Assembly: GCF_900217235.1 (NCBI RefSeq)
Contig: NZ_LT907975.1
Location: forward strand, 2,083,001 to 2,147,000
Length of the DNA stretch: 64,000 nt
Source: Pseudodesulfovibrio profundus
GTDB lineage: Bacteria > Desulfobacterota > Desulfovibrionia > Desulfovibrionales > Desulfovibrionaceae
Reading direction: 5' to 3'
Position numbers and translations under genes: made by a program
Shown here: positions 55,710-64,000 of the stretch, piece by piece
Layout: the number at the start of each line of letters is the position of its first letter
Numbering within the stretch: the first letter of the stretch is position 1
Notes under the pieces: generated by a model
Told to the model about the DNA's origin: nothing
Seen by the model: only the letters and a program-made list of their open reading frames with translations
Databases searched by the model: none

Positions 55710-56591
55710 CTACGCCGCTCTTTCGTTCCAGGCCAGAGGGGGTACCCCCTCTGGCCTGGAACGGTTCTGATATATCTCCATCGGCTTCTTGCCGTCAAAA
55801 GCAAAATGCGGACGTCGATTGTTGTAGAAATCGAACCACCAAGCCAAGGCTTGCCGCAGTTCGCTTCCGGTTCCCATCTCACGCAGGTAAGCACATTCAT
55901 ATTTCAACGAACGCCACAGACGCTCGATCATCACATTATCCATCCATCGGCCTCGACCGTCCATGGAGATACGAATTCCAGCCTCTCTGAGCGTCCGTGT
56001 GAACTCGTAGCTGGTGAACTGTGATCCCTGGTCGGTGTTGAAGATTTCCGGCACCCCATAACGATTCAGGGCTTCTTCCAAGGCAGACACGCAGAAATCA
56101 GCATCCATCGTGTTTGAGAGCCTCCACGACAGGACGGCCCGACTGTGCCAGTCCATGACCGCCACAAGGTATAAGAAGCCGCGTGTCATGGGGATATACG
56201 TGATGTCGGCACACCAAACCTGATTGGGCTTCGTAATCGCCTTGTGCCGCAGCAAATACGGATACGTCTTATGTTGCGGATGCGGATGGCTTGTCTTTGG
56301 CTTTTGGTAAATCGCCATCAGGCCCATTTTACGCATCAGACGTCGTACCCGTTCACGACCGACCCTTTGCCCTTCGTCTCGTAGGGTATTACGCATCTGT
56401 CTGGAACCGAAAAACGGCAGCTCCATAAACAACTCATCGATTCGGCGCATAAGGGCCAGGTTGGCCGGAGATTCGCCGATCGGTTCGTAGTAGTACGTCG
56501 ATCGGTACAGCTTGAGAATTCGGCATTGCCGCCGGATACTGAGCTCGGGGTGAGTCTTGTCGACCACCTCTCGCCTTCGCTCACAGCTCAA
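55710..56591 (-). CDS. IS3-family transposase OrfB (copy B)
   Basis: 293 aa, same length as copy A, with the D (WCADITY), D (NTDQGSQF) and E ([12 protein letters not shown]) triad. Overlaps OrfA by 4 bases. Its end lies in a perfect 40-bp palindrome. Confidence 0.94.
   Translation of the reverse strand: MSCERRREVVDKTHPELSIRRQCRILKLYRSTYYYEPIGESPANLALMRRIDELFMELPFFGSRQMRNTLRDEGQRVGRERVRRLMRKMGLMAIYQKPKTSHPHPQHKTYPYLLRHKAITKPNQVWCADITYIPMTRGFLYLVAVMDWHSRAVLSWRLSNTMDADFCVSALEEALNRYGVPEIFNTDQGSQFTSYEFTRTLREAGIRISMDGRGRWMDNVMIERLWRSLKYECAYLREMGTGSELRQALAWWFDFYNNRRPHFAFDGKKPMEIYQNRSRPEGVPPLAWNERAA
55724..55763. repeat. Perfect 40-bp palindrome inside IS copy B
   Basis: Centred on GGGGGTACCCCC. 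Arm bases differ from copy A, yet both arms changed together so pairing is kept. Confidence 0.85.
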
Positions 56592-56872
56592 ATTTTGGCG
56601 AAGGCTTGTTGCAAAAAATCCTTCTCCACCGTGAGCTGGCCAATCTTGGCGTGAAGCTCCTTGATCTGGGCCCCGTTATCCTGACGGCCGACGGCCTTGC
56701 CTGAAAAGGACGCCACGATCCCTTCCTTGGCCTGCTTCTTCCACTGGGAAACCTGATTGGGGTGTACGCCGTACTTGCTGGCGAGTTCCGACAGGGTGTG
56801 TTCCCCGGACAGGGCATCCAGGGCGACTCGGGCTTTGAATTCCGCGCTGAAACGTTTTCTCGTCTTGGACAT
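56588..56872 (-). CDS. IS3-family transposase OrfA (copy B)
   Basis: 94 aa, helix-turn-helix (LSELASKYGVHPNQVSQWKK) and coiled end, matching copy A closely except in the middle (SGKAVGRQDNGAQ). Confidence 0.92.
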   Translation of the reverse strand: MSKTRKRFSAEFKARVALDALSGEHTLSELASKYGVHPNQVSQWKKQAKEGIVASFSGKAVGRQDNGAQIKELHAKIGQLTVEKDFLQQAFAKI

Positions 56873-57066
56873 GAATTGCCTCCTTCGGGCAGTTTATGTC
56901 CACCTTATCGAGTGGTCCAGTTTTCCGAGGCCACTTCTGTACATTACTTGAGTGGATTAGCGGTTTTGTCGAGACATTGAAAACAAAAGTGGGATGCAGC
57001 GAGCTCATTGATGAATGAAGAGATGTGCTTGCTGCATACATTATCACCCGTAACAGGCCGACGGGC

Positions 57067-57990
57067 TTAGCCTGGGTGCCAGATGTAGGATTTCCATTCA
57101 TCCGGCAGGAGTCGTTGATAGGTGTCTTTATGTTTTTCCATAAAGAGGGCTCTTCTTTTCTTCATTCCCCCTACTGTCAGTTCTGTAAGCTCTTCTTCCA
57201 TGTGTGCGACGGAGCAGACCAATAGTATTTTCACTGCATAGAATGATAAATTCATATTGGTGCCGCCGTTGCCAAAGAGAACGTCCACCTTTGCGTTTTG
57301 GGACAGGTCATCAACCAATGGTGGGAAATAGTTGATGTATTGATGGTGATCTATTCCTTCCGGCGGCATGGGAAGTACTTTCCCTTTATGGTTATTGTTG
57401 ATGAAATCGGCCAGTTGTTGGTTGATCTTCGATGTCAGTAGCAGGTGGCACTCTTTTACGTTCAGCCCTGCCAGCATCGCCATTTCGATCATTGATTTGG
57501 GGGTGAACCACCGAATGTGATCTTCATTGTAATGCCCATCCAGTCCGTAGGGGAAGTCGCCGTGCAGCAGGGAGAATATTGTCTGCCAGTATTGCGCATT
57601 GGGACAAACCAGCACGAGGCGGCCTGCGTCTGACAAATAGCGGCGAATATATGACAGAAACATCCATGGATCATATATATGCTCCAGGACGTCGTGCATT
57701 ATTATGTGATTGAAGTAGTTGTGAAATTCGTCTGGAAGATGGTTGTCGCCTTCGCCCAAATGCATGTTCCAATTGCCGTCAAAGAGTCCTTCCATGCGTT
57801 TGAAATAGCCAGGATTTGTCTCTATGCCATAGAGTTCTGAACAGTTTTTTTGGTGCTTTAAACGAAGGAGCAATGTGCCGTCACCATAGCCGATGTCGAG
57901 AATTCGATTTGCTCGTTCAGGAATCAAAGAAAATACATCATTTCTCTGCATCCCCTTGGCGATGTAGTCGGCAATTTGTTCGTTGTTCAT
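57067..57990 (-). CDS. SAM-dependent methyltransferase (Methyltransf_23-like)
   Basis: 307 aa from ATG 57990 (AGAGGG upstream). SAM-binding ILDIGYGDGTLLLRL, then YGIETN, HIIMHDVLEHIYDP and GRLVLVCPN. The C-terminal ~110 residues are less conserved. Such genes often sit in surface-polysaccharide or small-molecule loci; the acceptor is unknown. Confidence 0.85.
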   Translation of the reverse strand: MNNEQIADYIAKGMQRNDVFSLIPERANRILDIGYGDGTLLLRLKHQKNCSELYGIETNPGYFKRMEGLFDGNWNMHLGEGDNHLPDEFHNYFNHIIMHDVLEHIYDPWMFLSYIRRYLSDAGRLVLVCPNAQYWQTIFSLLHGDFPYGLDGHYNEDHIRWFTPKSMIEMAMLAGLNVKECHLLLTSKINQQLADFINNNHKGKVLPMPPEGIDHHQYINYFPPLVDDLSQNAKVDVLFGNGGTNMNLSFYAVKILLVCSVAHMEEELTELTVGGMKKRRALFMEKHKDTYQRLLPDEWKSYIWHPG

Positions 57991-58276
57991 TGTTTGCCCT
58001 CTCGGATACCCTGGCCTTTGCAAGTAGTTGGTCATGCTTGCAAAGGGTTCAATGAATGGTTGGCTTGTGGTTTCATACTAAATGACCAGACTTTCGTACA
58101 AACCATAAAAGCAATGTAAATTCAAGTTGTCTGCCATCGGCTAATGCCTTTCTCACTTCTTGTCGGCTGGCTCTGAGTCTTCCTCGGTGAGCTGAGTTAT
58201 AAGAACTACCATCCTGCTTGTCTTTGATCATACTTTCATGCATACAAAAACCTAATATCTAAAAACTGGAGGAATT

Positions 58277-58708
58277 ATGAAAAGACTGTTGTGCTTTGCC
58301 CTTCTTGTTTTTGTTTTAGGTGTTGCTACGGCGAATGCCGGGCCTGCCGGATATTCCAAGGTATTTACTAACGTGACGACCGCTGATGTGAACAAGGCTG
58401 CCATGGCTATTAATTTTACCCATAGCATAATGAAAAAGAAGGGGGTTGAGGCCACCTTGTTTTTCAATGTGTATGGTGTGGCGCTGATAGACAAGACAAA
58501 GCCTTCACCAATCTATCCGACTGGCCAATCCATCGCTGAAATGCTGCAGGCGTTTATGGATGATGGCGGGGTGGTCATTGGGTGTCCGATGTGTATGAAG
58601 AATGTCGGCGGCATGTCCAATGGTGATCTTCTGGCAGGTGTTTCAGCATCGCCAGGAATGGGGCTTGAAGCTGCGACCACTGCCGATACTCTCGTGTTGT
58701 CTTACTAG
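58277..58708 (+). CDS. Periplasmic DsrE-like protein
   Basis: 143 aa. Signal peptide 1-21 (…VATANA). The mature part has a DsrE/DsrF fold pattern: VFTNVTTADVNKAAMAINF, ATLFFNVYGVALI, and IGCPMCMKNVGG holding two cysteines where sulfur-carrier relatives have theirs. A sulfur-relay or redox role outside the cytoplasm is plausible. GGAGG precedes the ATG. Confidence 0.82.
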   Translation: MKRLLCFALLVFVLGVATANAGPAGYSKVFTNVTTADVNKAAMAINFTHSIMKKKGVEATLFFNVYGVALIDKTKPSPIYPTGQSIAEMLQAFMDDGGVVIGCPMCMKNVGGMSNGDLLAGVSASPGMGLEAATTADTLVLSY

Positions 58709-58882
58709 CAGAACCATTTCCAAACCAGATAAGCCTTGTGTTGTGGTTAATGTACCATGATATAGGGCTTTTTGTTTTGAGGGGCAACATTCCTCCTTGT
58801 CTTTACCTTCACCAATACTTGCCACACGCACTTCTTTCAGCCATACCTTATAGGTAATAATCCATGCTCTAAAGGAGTTGAT

Positions 58883-60058
58883 ATGCGATATGTTGCCACT
58901 GTGTTTCTTTGCTTGTTGCTGAGTCAGGTCGCGTGGGCTGAGCCGTTCATGTCGCCGGAGTCAGTCCCGTCCGCCAGGGGATTTCACAAGAAGGTGATTG
59001 CTGATGGGTTGTCCCATCCCTGGGGGGTGGCGTGGTTGCCTGACGGCTCCATGCTGGTCACCGAGCGGCCGGGTCGGGTACGCCATCTCAATGAGGATGG
59101 CACGACGCGTACCTACAAGGTCCCGGGCGGCCCTGCAGTGGTCGTAGTAGGGCAGGGTGGGTTGTTGGATATATCCCTGCATCCGAATTTTGCCGAGAAC
59201 GGACTGGTCTATTTCACCCTTGCCACCGGCACGCGCCACTCGAACCGTACCACCCTGGCGAGAGCGTATTTCGATGGTAAGAAGTTCTCCAAGCTTGAGG
59301 AGCTGTTTCGTGTGTCTCAGGCAAAGTCAGGGGGGCAGCACTTCGGATCGCGCATGATCTGGCTTGAGGACAGAACACTGCTCATGTCGGTGGGCGACGG
59401 CGGTAATCCGCCGGTTCGTATAGGCGATGTGCTGAGCCGAACTCTGGCGCAGGACGGGCAAAGTCACCTCGGCAAGATTCTTCGACTCACCGACGCTGGA
59501 ATGCCAGTGGCTGGCGGTTCATTTGGTGGACAATCGGATATCCTTCCCGAGATTTATTCCATGGGCCATCGCAACATTCAGGGCCTTGCCGTGGACCCGA
59601 TCCGCAATACGGTGTGGGCTTCCGAGCATGGCGCATTGGGTGGTGATGAATTGAACCGTATCACGGGCGGTAATAACTACGGCTGGCCCAAGGCGACATT
59701 CAGCAAGGAATACCTCGGGGCGCGAGACATCTCCGAGCATACGACCCTGCCGGGAATGACCGATCCTGAACTGGTGTGGTTATCTGGCATCGCGCCGTCA
59801 GGATTGCTGCTCTATACTGGGGACAAGTTCCCGAAGTGGCGTGGTGATCTCTTTGCCGGTGGTCTCAAGGACCAGAGTATTCGCCGGGTTGTTCTGGATC
59901 AGTCCGGGCGTGTGCTGGGCGAGGAAATAATCCGGGTGGGCCAGCGTGTTCGCGACGTCCAGCAGGGACCGGATGGATTCATCTACCTGCTGACCGACGA
60001 ATCCGATGGCAAGCTGATCCGTCTTGAACCTTCCGAAGAAACCGACCCCAATCCCTGA
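58883..60058 (+). CDS. PQQ-dependent sugar dehydrogenase-like protein (Asd/YliI family)
   Basis: 391 aa. Signal peptide 1-19 (…VAWA). Beta-propeller features of soluble aldose dehydrogenases: HPWGVAWLPDGSMLVTERPGRVR, GGLLDISLHPNF, GGQHFGSRMIW, GHRNIQGLAVDP, WASEHGALGGDELN, NYGWP. Family members oxidise aldose sugars with PQQ in the periplasm. Whether this host makes PQQ is not shown here. AAAGGAG precedes the ATG. Confidence 0.88.
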   Translation: MRYVATVFLCLLLSQVAWAEPFMSPESVPSARGFHKKVIADGLSHPWGVAWLPDGSMLVTERPGRVRHLNEDGTTRTYKVPGGPAVVVVGQGGLLDISLHPNFAENGLVYFTLATGTRHSNRTTLARAYFDGKKFSKLEELFRVSQAKSGGQHFGSRMIWLEDRTLLMSVGDGGNPPVRIGDVLSRTLAQDGQSHLGKILRLTDAGMPVAGGSFGGQSDILPEIYSMGHRNIQGLAVDPIRNTVWASEHGALGGDELNRITGGNNYGWPKATFSKEYLGARDISEHTTLPGMTDPELVWLSGIAPSGLLLYTGDKFPKWRGDLFAGGLKDQSIRRVVLDQSGRVLGEEIIRVGQRVRDVQQGPDGFIYLLTDESDGKLIRLEPSEETDPNP

Positions 60059-60191
60059 TACATAAACTCACTCGATATCTGCTGCGCCTGCTTCGTGTTG
60101 CCAATGCACGGGGCAGGCGCTTGGCATTATGGGAAGAGTGCAAAATGTTACTTCATCTTGACTGGATTCGGGAGAGGGATACAACACCGTA

Positions 60192-62324
60192 ATGACGTCG
60201 AACACACTCCATATTCAGACCATATCGTCCGAGCTGAACGTAAAGCCCCGTCAGGTGGATGCGGTTGCCGCACTGCTTGATGATGGTGCCACGGTTCCAT
60301 TCATTTCCCGCTACCGCAAAGAGGCGACTGGCTCACTGGATGAGGTCGCTGTTGCCGCCATTCGCGACCGGTTGACCGAGTTGAGCGAGCTGGACAAGCG
60401 CCGCGAGGCCATTCTCGGCTCCCTGCAGGAACGCGATCTGCTGACCCCGGAATTGAAGAAGGCGCTGGAAGCGGCCGGGGACAAGGCCCGACTGGAAGAT
60501 ATCTATCTGCCACATCGTCCCAAACGTCGGACACGCGGCACCATGGCCCGGGAGCGGGGGCTGGAGCCTCTTGCCAATATTTTGATGGCCCAGAAAGGCG
60601 TTGATCCGAAAGCTGAAGCCAAAGCTTTTGTCGCTCCTGACAAAGAAGTGCCGGATGTGGCTGCCGCCCTTGCCGGAGCACGGGATATCATCGCCGAGAG
60701 GATCAGCGAGAATCCCAAGGCTCGTTCCGCCATGCGCGCTTTATTCGTCAAGCGGGGCCGTTTCACCTCGAAAGTAGCCAAAGGCAAGGAAGAGGAAGGG
60801 AGTACCTATCGGGACTGGTTCGAGTGGGATGAGCCGTTGGTCCGTATCCCCAGTCACCGCGCCCTTGCCATGTTCCGTGGAGAAAAGGAGAAGGTGCTCA
60901 AACTTTCCCTTCGGCCGCCGGAATCCGAGGCTGTTGGTCTGCTCACACGTTCTGTTGTCCGAAACAACAAGAAGGATGGGCAGCAGGTCTCAATTGCCCT
61001 TGAGGACTGCTACAAGCGGTTGCTGGGGCCTTCGCTGGAAAACGAAGTTCGGGCGGAAGTGAAAAAGCGGGCCGATGACGAGGCTATCAAGGTTTTTGCT
61101 GCCAACCTCCGTGAACTGCTGCTTGCCGCACCGCTTGGTCAGAAGCGGGTCCTTGCTCTGGACCCGGGATTTCGGACTGGCGCCAAACTGACAGTGCTCG
61201 ACGCACAAGGGGCGCTGAAGGAATACACGACCATCTTTCCGGTGGGATCGGATAAACAGCAGGCTGAGGCGGCCTTGAAGCTTCGCTCCCTTTGCGAGCG
61301 TTACGACATCGAGGCCATAGCCATCGGCAATGGTACTGCTGGGCGCGAGACCGAAGCGTTTGTCGGGTCGCTGCAACTCGGTATTCCTGCCGTGCTCGTC
61401 AACGAGTCCGGGGCGTCCATCTACTCGGCCTCGGAAGTGGCTCGCAAGGAATTTCCCGATCACGATCTGACCGTGCGCGGCTCAGTCTCCATCGGGCGTC
61501 GTTTGATGGACCCGCTGGCAGAACTGGTCAAGATTGACCCCAAGTCCATTGGCGTGGGGCAGTATCAGCATGACGTGGATCAGGCCGCACTCAAGAAGAG
61601 CCTGGATGATGTGGTCGAAAGCTGCGTCAACGGCGTTGGTGTTGATCTGAATACGGCCAGCTCCGAACTGCTCTCCCATGTATCGGGCCTTGGTCCTGTG
61701 CTGGCAGAAAATATTGTCGCGCACCGGGATGCCAATGGTCCATTCGGCTCCAGACGGGAGCTGCTCAAGGTGAAGCGGCTCGGTCCCAAAGCGTATGAGC
61801 AGGCAGCCGGATTCTTGCGCGTACAGGGTAAGGAAGTGCTGGACGCCAGTGCCGTCCACCCGGAGCGGTATGGGCTGGTCCGGCAAATGGCCAAGGACGC
61901 CGGTTGTTCCGTGGCCGATCTGGTCAATAGCGCCGAGGCCCGTGATCGAATTCGCATTGAGGAGTATGTCACCGAGGAGGTCGGATTGCCGACCCTGCGT
62001 GACATCATGGCTGAACTGGCAAAGCCCGGGCGTGATCCGCGTGAGGAATTTTCACCGTTCTCATTTGCCGAGGGTATCAACGATATCAAGGACCTGCGCG
62101 AAGGGATGCGACTCCCCGGCATTGTCACCAATGTCACCAAATTTGGCGCATTCGTTGATATAGGCGTTCATCGGGACGGCTTGGTCCACATCAGCCAGTT
62201 GGCGGACAGATACATACGCGACCCCGCTGAAGTCGTGGCTGCCGGACGAGAAGTCGAAGTGTCGGTTATCGGTCTCGACCTACAGCGAGGGCGTATCAAT
62301 CTGAGTATGAAAAGCGATGCCTGA
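60192..62324 (+). CDS. tex: Tex-family S1 RNA-binding protein
   Basis: 710 aa, slightly shorter than usual Tex (~770). Tex N-terminus (VPFISRYRKEATGSLDE, RLEDIYLPHRPKRRTRGTMARERGLEPLA), YqgF-like domain (VLALDPGFRTGAKL, AIGNGTAGRETE), helix-hairpin-helix (VDLNTASSELLSHVSGLG), and a C-terminal S1 domain (LPGIVTNVTKFGAFVDIGVHRDGLVHISQ). A conserved transcription-associated protein. Convergent with the MOSC gene. Confidence 0.96.
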   Translation: MTSNTLHIQTISSELNVKPRQVDAVAALLDDGATVPFISRYRKEATGSLDEVAVAAIRDRLTELSELDKRREAILGSLQERDLLTPELKKALEAAGDKARLEDIYLPHRPKRRTRGTMARERGLEPLANILMAQKGVDPKAEAKAFVAPDKEVPDVAAALAGARDIIAERISENPKARSAMRALFVKRGRFTSKVAKGKEEEGSTYRDWFEWDEPLVRIPSHRALAMFRGEKEKVLKLSLRPPESEAVGLLTRSVVRNNKKDGQQVSIALEDCYKRLLGPSLENEVRAEVKKRADDEAIKVFAANLRELLLAAPLGQKRVLALDPGFRTGAKLTVLDAQGALKEYTTIFPVGSDKQQAEAALKLRSLCERYDIEAIAIGNGTAGRETEAFVGSLQLGIPAVLVNESGASIYSASEVARKEFPDHDLTVRGSVSIGRRLMDPLAELVKIDPKSIGVGQYQHDVDQAALKKSLDDVVESCVNGVGVDLNTASSELLSHVSGLGPVLAENIVAHRDANGPFGSRRELLKVKRLGPKAYEQAAGFLRVQGKEVLDASAVHPERYGLVRQMAKDAGCSVADLVNSAEARDRIRIEEYVTEEVGLPTLRDIMAELAKPGRDPREEFSPFSFAEGINDIKDLREGMRLPGIVTNVTKFGAFVDIGVHRDGLVHISQLADRYIRDPAEVVAAGREVEVSVIGLDLQRGRINLSMKSDA

Positions 62325-62325
62325 G

Positions 62326-62757
62326 CTACGAATTGAGCACGGCGATTCGGTCGCCCTTGCGGACTTTGCCGCCCTGCAGGACTTTTCCGAAGACGCCTTC
62401 CTTGGGCATGATGCAGTACCCGACTTCCTTGCGGATGGAGCAGCCGTGATGGCAGGTCTTGCCGATCTGCGTGATTTCCAGCAGGGAGTTGCCAATGGCC
62501 ACTCGCATTCCGGGCTTGAGCTGGGATGCGGCTATGCCGGTGGTGGTGATGTTCTCGGCAAAATCGCCCACCTTGAGCGTTGCAAGGTCTTTTTTCATGT
62601 CCTCGATACGCTCGAAGGCAAGCAGGCTGACCTGACGTTCACTGCCGCCATGGGCATCGTCCTGCACACCAAAATCTTCAACAAGAAGAATTTCTTCCAC
62701 TTCGTGTTTCTTCTCGCCTTTTTTGTCGCTTATATTGACTGCTTGTACGGTTCCCAT
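62326..62757 (-). CDS. MOSC-domain protein
   Basis: 143 aa from ATG 62757 (GGAGG upstream). MOSC features: DAHGGSERQVSLLA, FAENITTTGI, IGNSLLEITQIGKTCHHGCSI with the conserved cysteine, GVFGKVL. MOSC domains carry molybdenum cofactor or move sulfur; this fits a host with pterin-metal enzymes such as the AOR at 17947. Confidence 0.88.
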   Translation of the reverse strand: MGTVQAVNISDKKGEKKHEVEEILLVEDFGVQDDAHGGSERQVSLLAFERIEDMKKDLATLKVGDFAENITTTGIAASQLKPGMRVAIGNSLLEITQIGKTCHHGCSIRKEVGYCIMPKEGVFGKVLQGGKVRKGDRIAVLNS

Positions 62758-62951
62758 TGGTACCTCCAAACTCCACGGAGCTTGATTTGTTAAATCTGAC
62801 TAAACTAGTAAGGATTTTTCCCGATCATGGCAAGTGGATGATATTTGAGGACGGTTTCGCACAAGAGTAGTGTGTCAGTTGCGAAACGGTTGAGGGTGGT
62901 ATACTGTGCTTTCGCTTCATGAATAACAGCCCGTTAGGGATATATAACCAT

Positions 62952-63419
62952 ATGAAATTACGAATAATACTATATGTGACTTGTCTGCTTGTGCTTTCGG
63001 CTGTGTATGCGCCGACAACGGCGATCGCACAAGAGCAGGACTATCTGTCAATGATGGCTGAAGAGTCGGAGATCAAGGCGATTGCCGAGGTGACGAATGT
63101 GCGGCGGATGAGCGGCGGTAAAAACGGGTCGTTCATGCATGTGACATTCAAGAAAATCTACTCCATCACACCCTACACGCCGAAACAATTCGTTGGCGGC
63201 TGCACCGTGTATGAGCAGCGCTGGCAGACCCGGTCCGAGGACATGGTCTATTTCAAACCCAAACGCGGTCATAAGGTCTTTGTGACCATCACCTCAAACG
63301 GTGGCGCCATCACCAGCTACACGCACATGAATCGTTTGTTGGAAACGGTTATCCGAGAGGAGCCGTATCGATTGACCTACTCCAAGGGGCAGGCCAAGGT
63401 TCGCCCTGCGGATGATTAA
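62952..63419 (+). CDS. Small secreted protein of unknown function
   Basis: 155 aa from ATG 62952, which places a signal peptide first (RIILYVTCLLVLSAVYA ... AIA). The mature part has no recognised domain; a lone pattern GGCTVYEQRWQTR holds its one cysteine. Terminator directly downstream. Confidence 0.7.
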   Translation: MKLRIILYVTCLLVLSAVYAPTTAIAQEQDYLSMMAEESEIKAIAEVTNVRRMSGGKNGSFMHVTFKKIYSITPYTPKQFVGGCTVYEQRWQTRSEDMVYFKPKRGHKVFVTITSNGGAITSYTHMNRLLETVIREEPYRLTYSKGQAKVRPADD

Positions 63420-63442
63420 TTCATTCTACTTATGGAAAAGCA

Positions 63443-63474
63443 ACGCCTCCGGTTTCGATCGGAGGCGTTTTTTT
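63443..63474 (+). terminator. Intrinsic terminator
   Basis: ACGCCTCC / GGAGGCGT stem with T7 after it, 23 bases past the secreted-protein stop. Confidence 0.9.
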
Positions 63475-63572
63475 GTGGGGTTTGGTAGCGGCGTGGAGAA
63501 GTCGTTTGTCGTAGGGGGGACGGCAAGTAACCCCGCGTAACCGTGGTCAGCTACCTATTAGTGATCGATAAT

Positions 63573-63608
63573 AAAAAAGCCCCGGTCAGGGGTAACCTGA
63601 CCGGGGCT
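63573..63608 (-). terminator. Intrinsic terminator of the NhaC-type antiporter
   Basis: AGCCCCGGTCAGG / CCTGACCGGGGCT stem with an A-run on the left, so a U-run for minus-strand transcripts. Confidence 0.9.
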
Positions 63609-63630
63609 GATGTTTCTGTTTGTGCTGAGT

Positions 63631-64000
63631 CTAGGCGTCAACAGGCTGGCCGACGAAGCGGACGATCAGTGCCGTGATGATGAACCCTGCGGGCAGCGTC
63701 AAGTAGATGGGCATGCCGAGTCCGGCCGGGATGTATCCGGCGAAAATGGCAACCAGTGCCACGGTGACGGCATAGAACAGCTGCGTCCGAACGTGATCGA
63801 TGTGGTCACAGGCCGACCCCATGGACGACAGGATGGTCGTATCCGAGATGGGCGAGCAGTGATCACCGAAGATGGCGCCGGTCAGGACGGAGCCCACGTT
63901 GAGGACCACGAAGTTGGGGTCCGGGTTGAGGGCGAAGGAGAGCGGGATAGCCAGCGGCATCAGGATACCCATGGTGCCGTAGGACGTACCCGTCGCAAAG
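63631..64000 (-). CDS. NhaC-family Na+/H+ antiporter, C-terminal part (5' end outside window)
   Basis: At least 122 residues, open to the window edge. FATGTSYGTMGILMPLAIPL, then GAIFGDHCSPISDTTILSSMGSACDHIDHVRTQ, the hallmark of NhaC-type antiporters, and two membrane helices at the end. An inner-membrane cation/proton exchanger. Confidence 0.92.
   Translation of the reverse strand, partial: FATGTSYGTMGILMPLAIPLSFALNPDPNFVVLNVGSVLTGAIFGDHCSPISDTTILSSMGSACDHIDHVRTQLFYAVTVALVAIFAGYIPAGLGMPIYLTLPAGFIITALIVRFVGQPVDA

Larger units (their letters stand above)
55649..56938 (-). mobile_element. IS3-family insertion sequence, copy B, 1290 bp
   Basis: Terminal inverted repeats AGAAGTGGCCTCGG; flanked by GTAC on both sides (55645-55648 and 56939-56942). 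Same organisation as copy A at 38119-39411 but clearly diverged, so an older relative and not a fresh duplicate. Confidence 0.9.

Noticed and set aside
60084..60120. GCGCCTGC / GCAGGCGC inverted repeat after the sugar dehydrogenase as a terminator
   Set aside because: No T-run follows and the loop is long; not convincing as an intrinsic terminator.

Overview
The window reads as part of a Desulfovibrio/Pseudodesulfovibrio-type chromosome (Desulfovibrionaceae; inferred from gene content, not from a marker gene). The basis is a class I-type hybrid cluster protein gene with a possible HcpR operator, a tungsten-type aldehyde ferredoxin oxidoreductase with its 4Fe-4S partner, a bacteriohemerythrin, a periplasmic DsrE-like protein, and a dense set of two-component and cyclic-di-nucleotide signalling proteins.

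Left chromosomal part (1-19.8 kb). A 5'-complete, 3'-cut EAL-HDOD protein is followed by an HD-domain protein and a GAF/HD-GYP protein, a SagB-type nitroreductase-fold oxidoreductase, and a bacteriohemerythrin. Next comes a three-gene signalling cluster (1188-aa hybrid sensor kinase, ErcA-like iron alcohol dehydrogenase, PAS histidine kinase). Then follow a periplasmic solute-binding protein, hcp, a GGDEF protein, a glycosyltransferase, the ferredoxin/AOR operon, and tRNA-Phe.

Mobile element (19.80-51.62 kb, about 31.7 kb). An integrative mobilizable element sits in tRNA-Phe. It is bounded by a 96-bp direct repeat with one mismatch, and its tyrosine integrase lies just inside the right end. 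From the left it carries an unknown 337-aa protein, an AlpA-like small DNA-binding protein, a mobilization region (an IS-broken accessory gene, a MobA/MobL relaxase, a TraG/VirD4 coupling protein), an hsdM remnant, an AddB/AddA-like nuclease-helicase pair, a combined DNA methyltransferase with a PD-(D/E)XK-like N-terminus, and a WYL regulator broken by an IS. After these comes a long plus-strand block: ERF annealing protein, Cas4/RecB-like nuclease, RHH/RelE toxin-antitoxin, CobS-like AAA ATPase, DUF3150 protein and CobT-like VWA protein. A group II intron splits the CobT-like gene exactly inside its HExxH motif. A glycine-zipper zinc protein, a small membrane protein and a HigBA-like pair follow. 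Three IS3-family insertions lie inside the element, each with a readable target duplication; two of them break genes that rejoin in frame when the IS is removed.

Right part (51.6-64 kb). A 4-kb AT-rich cargo stretch (Rossmann-domain fragment, FAD oxidoreductase, sulfotransferase-like protein) lies between the right att copy and a third, partial att copy at 55.57 kb, which suggests an older tandem integration. A second copy of one IS follows, then ordinary chromosome: methyltransferase, DsrE-like protein, PQQ-type sugar dehydrogenase, Tex, MOSC protein, a small secreted protein, and the end of an NhaC-type antiporter.

The best candidates for something not well described are the AAA-DUF3150-CobT(VWA) set linked to ERF and a Cas4-like nuclease, and the AddAB-like pair, both inside a mobilizable element. 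No CRISPR array was seen.
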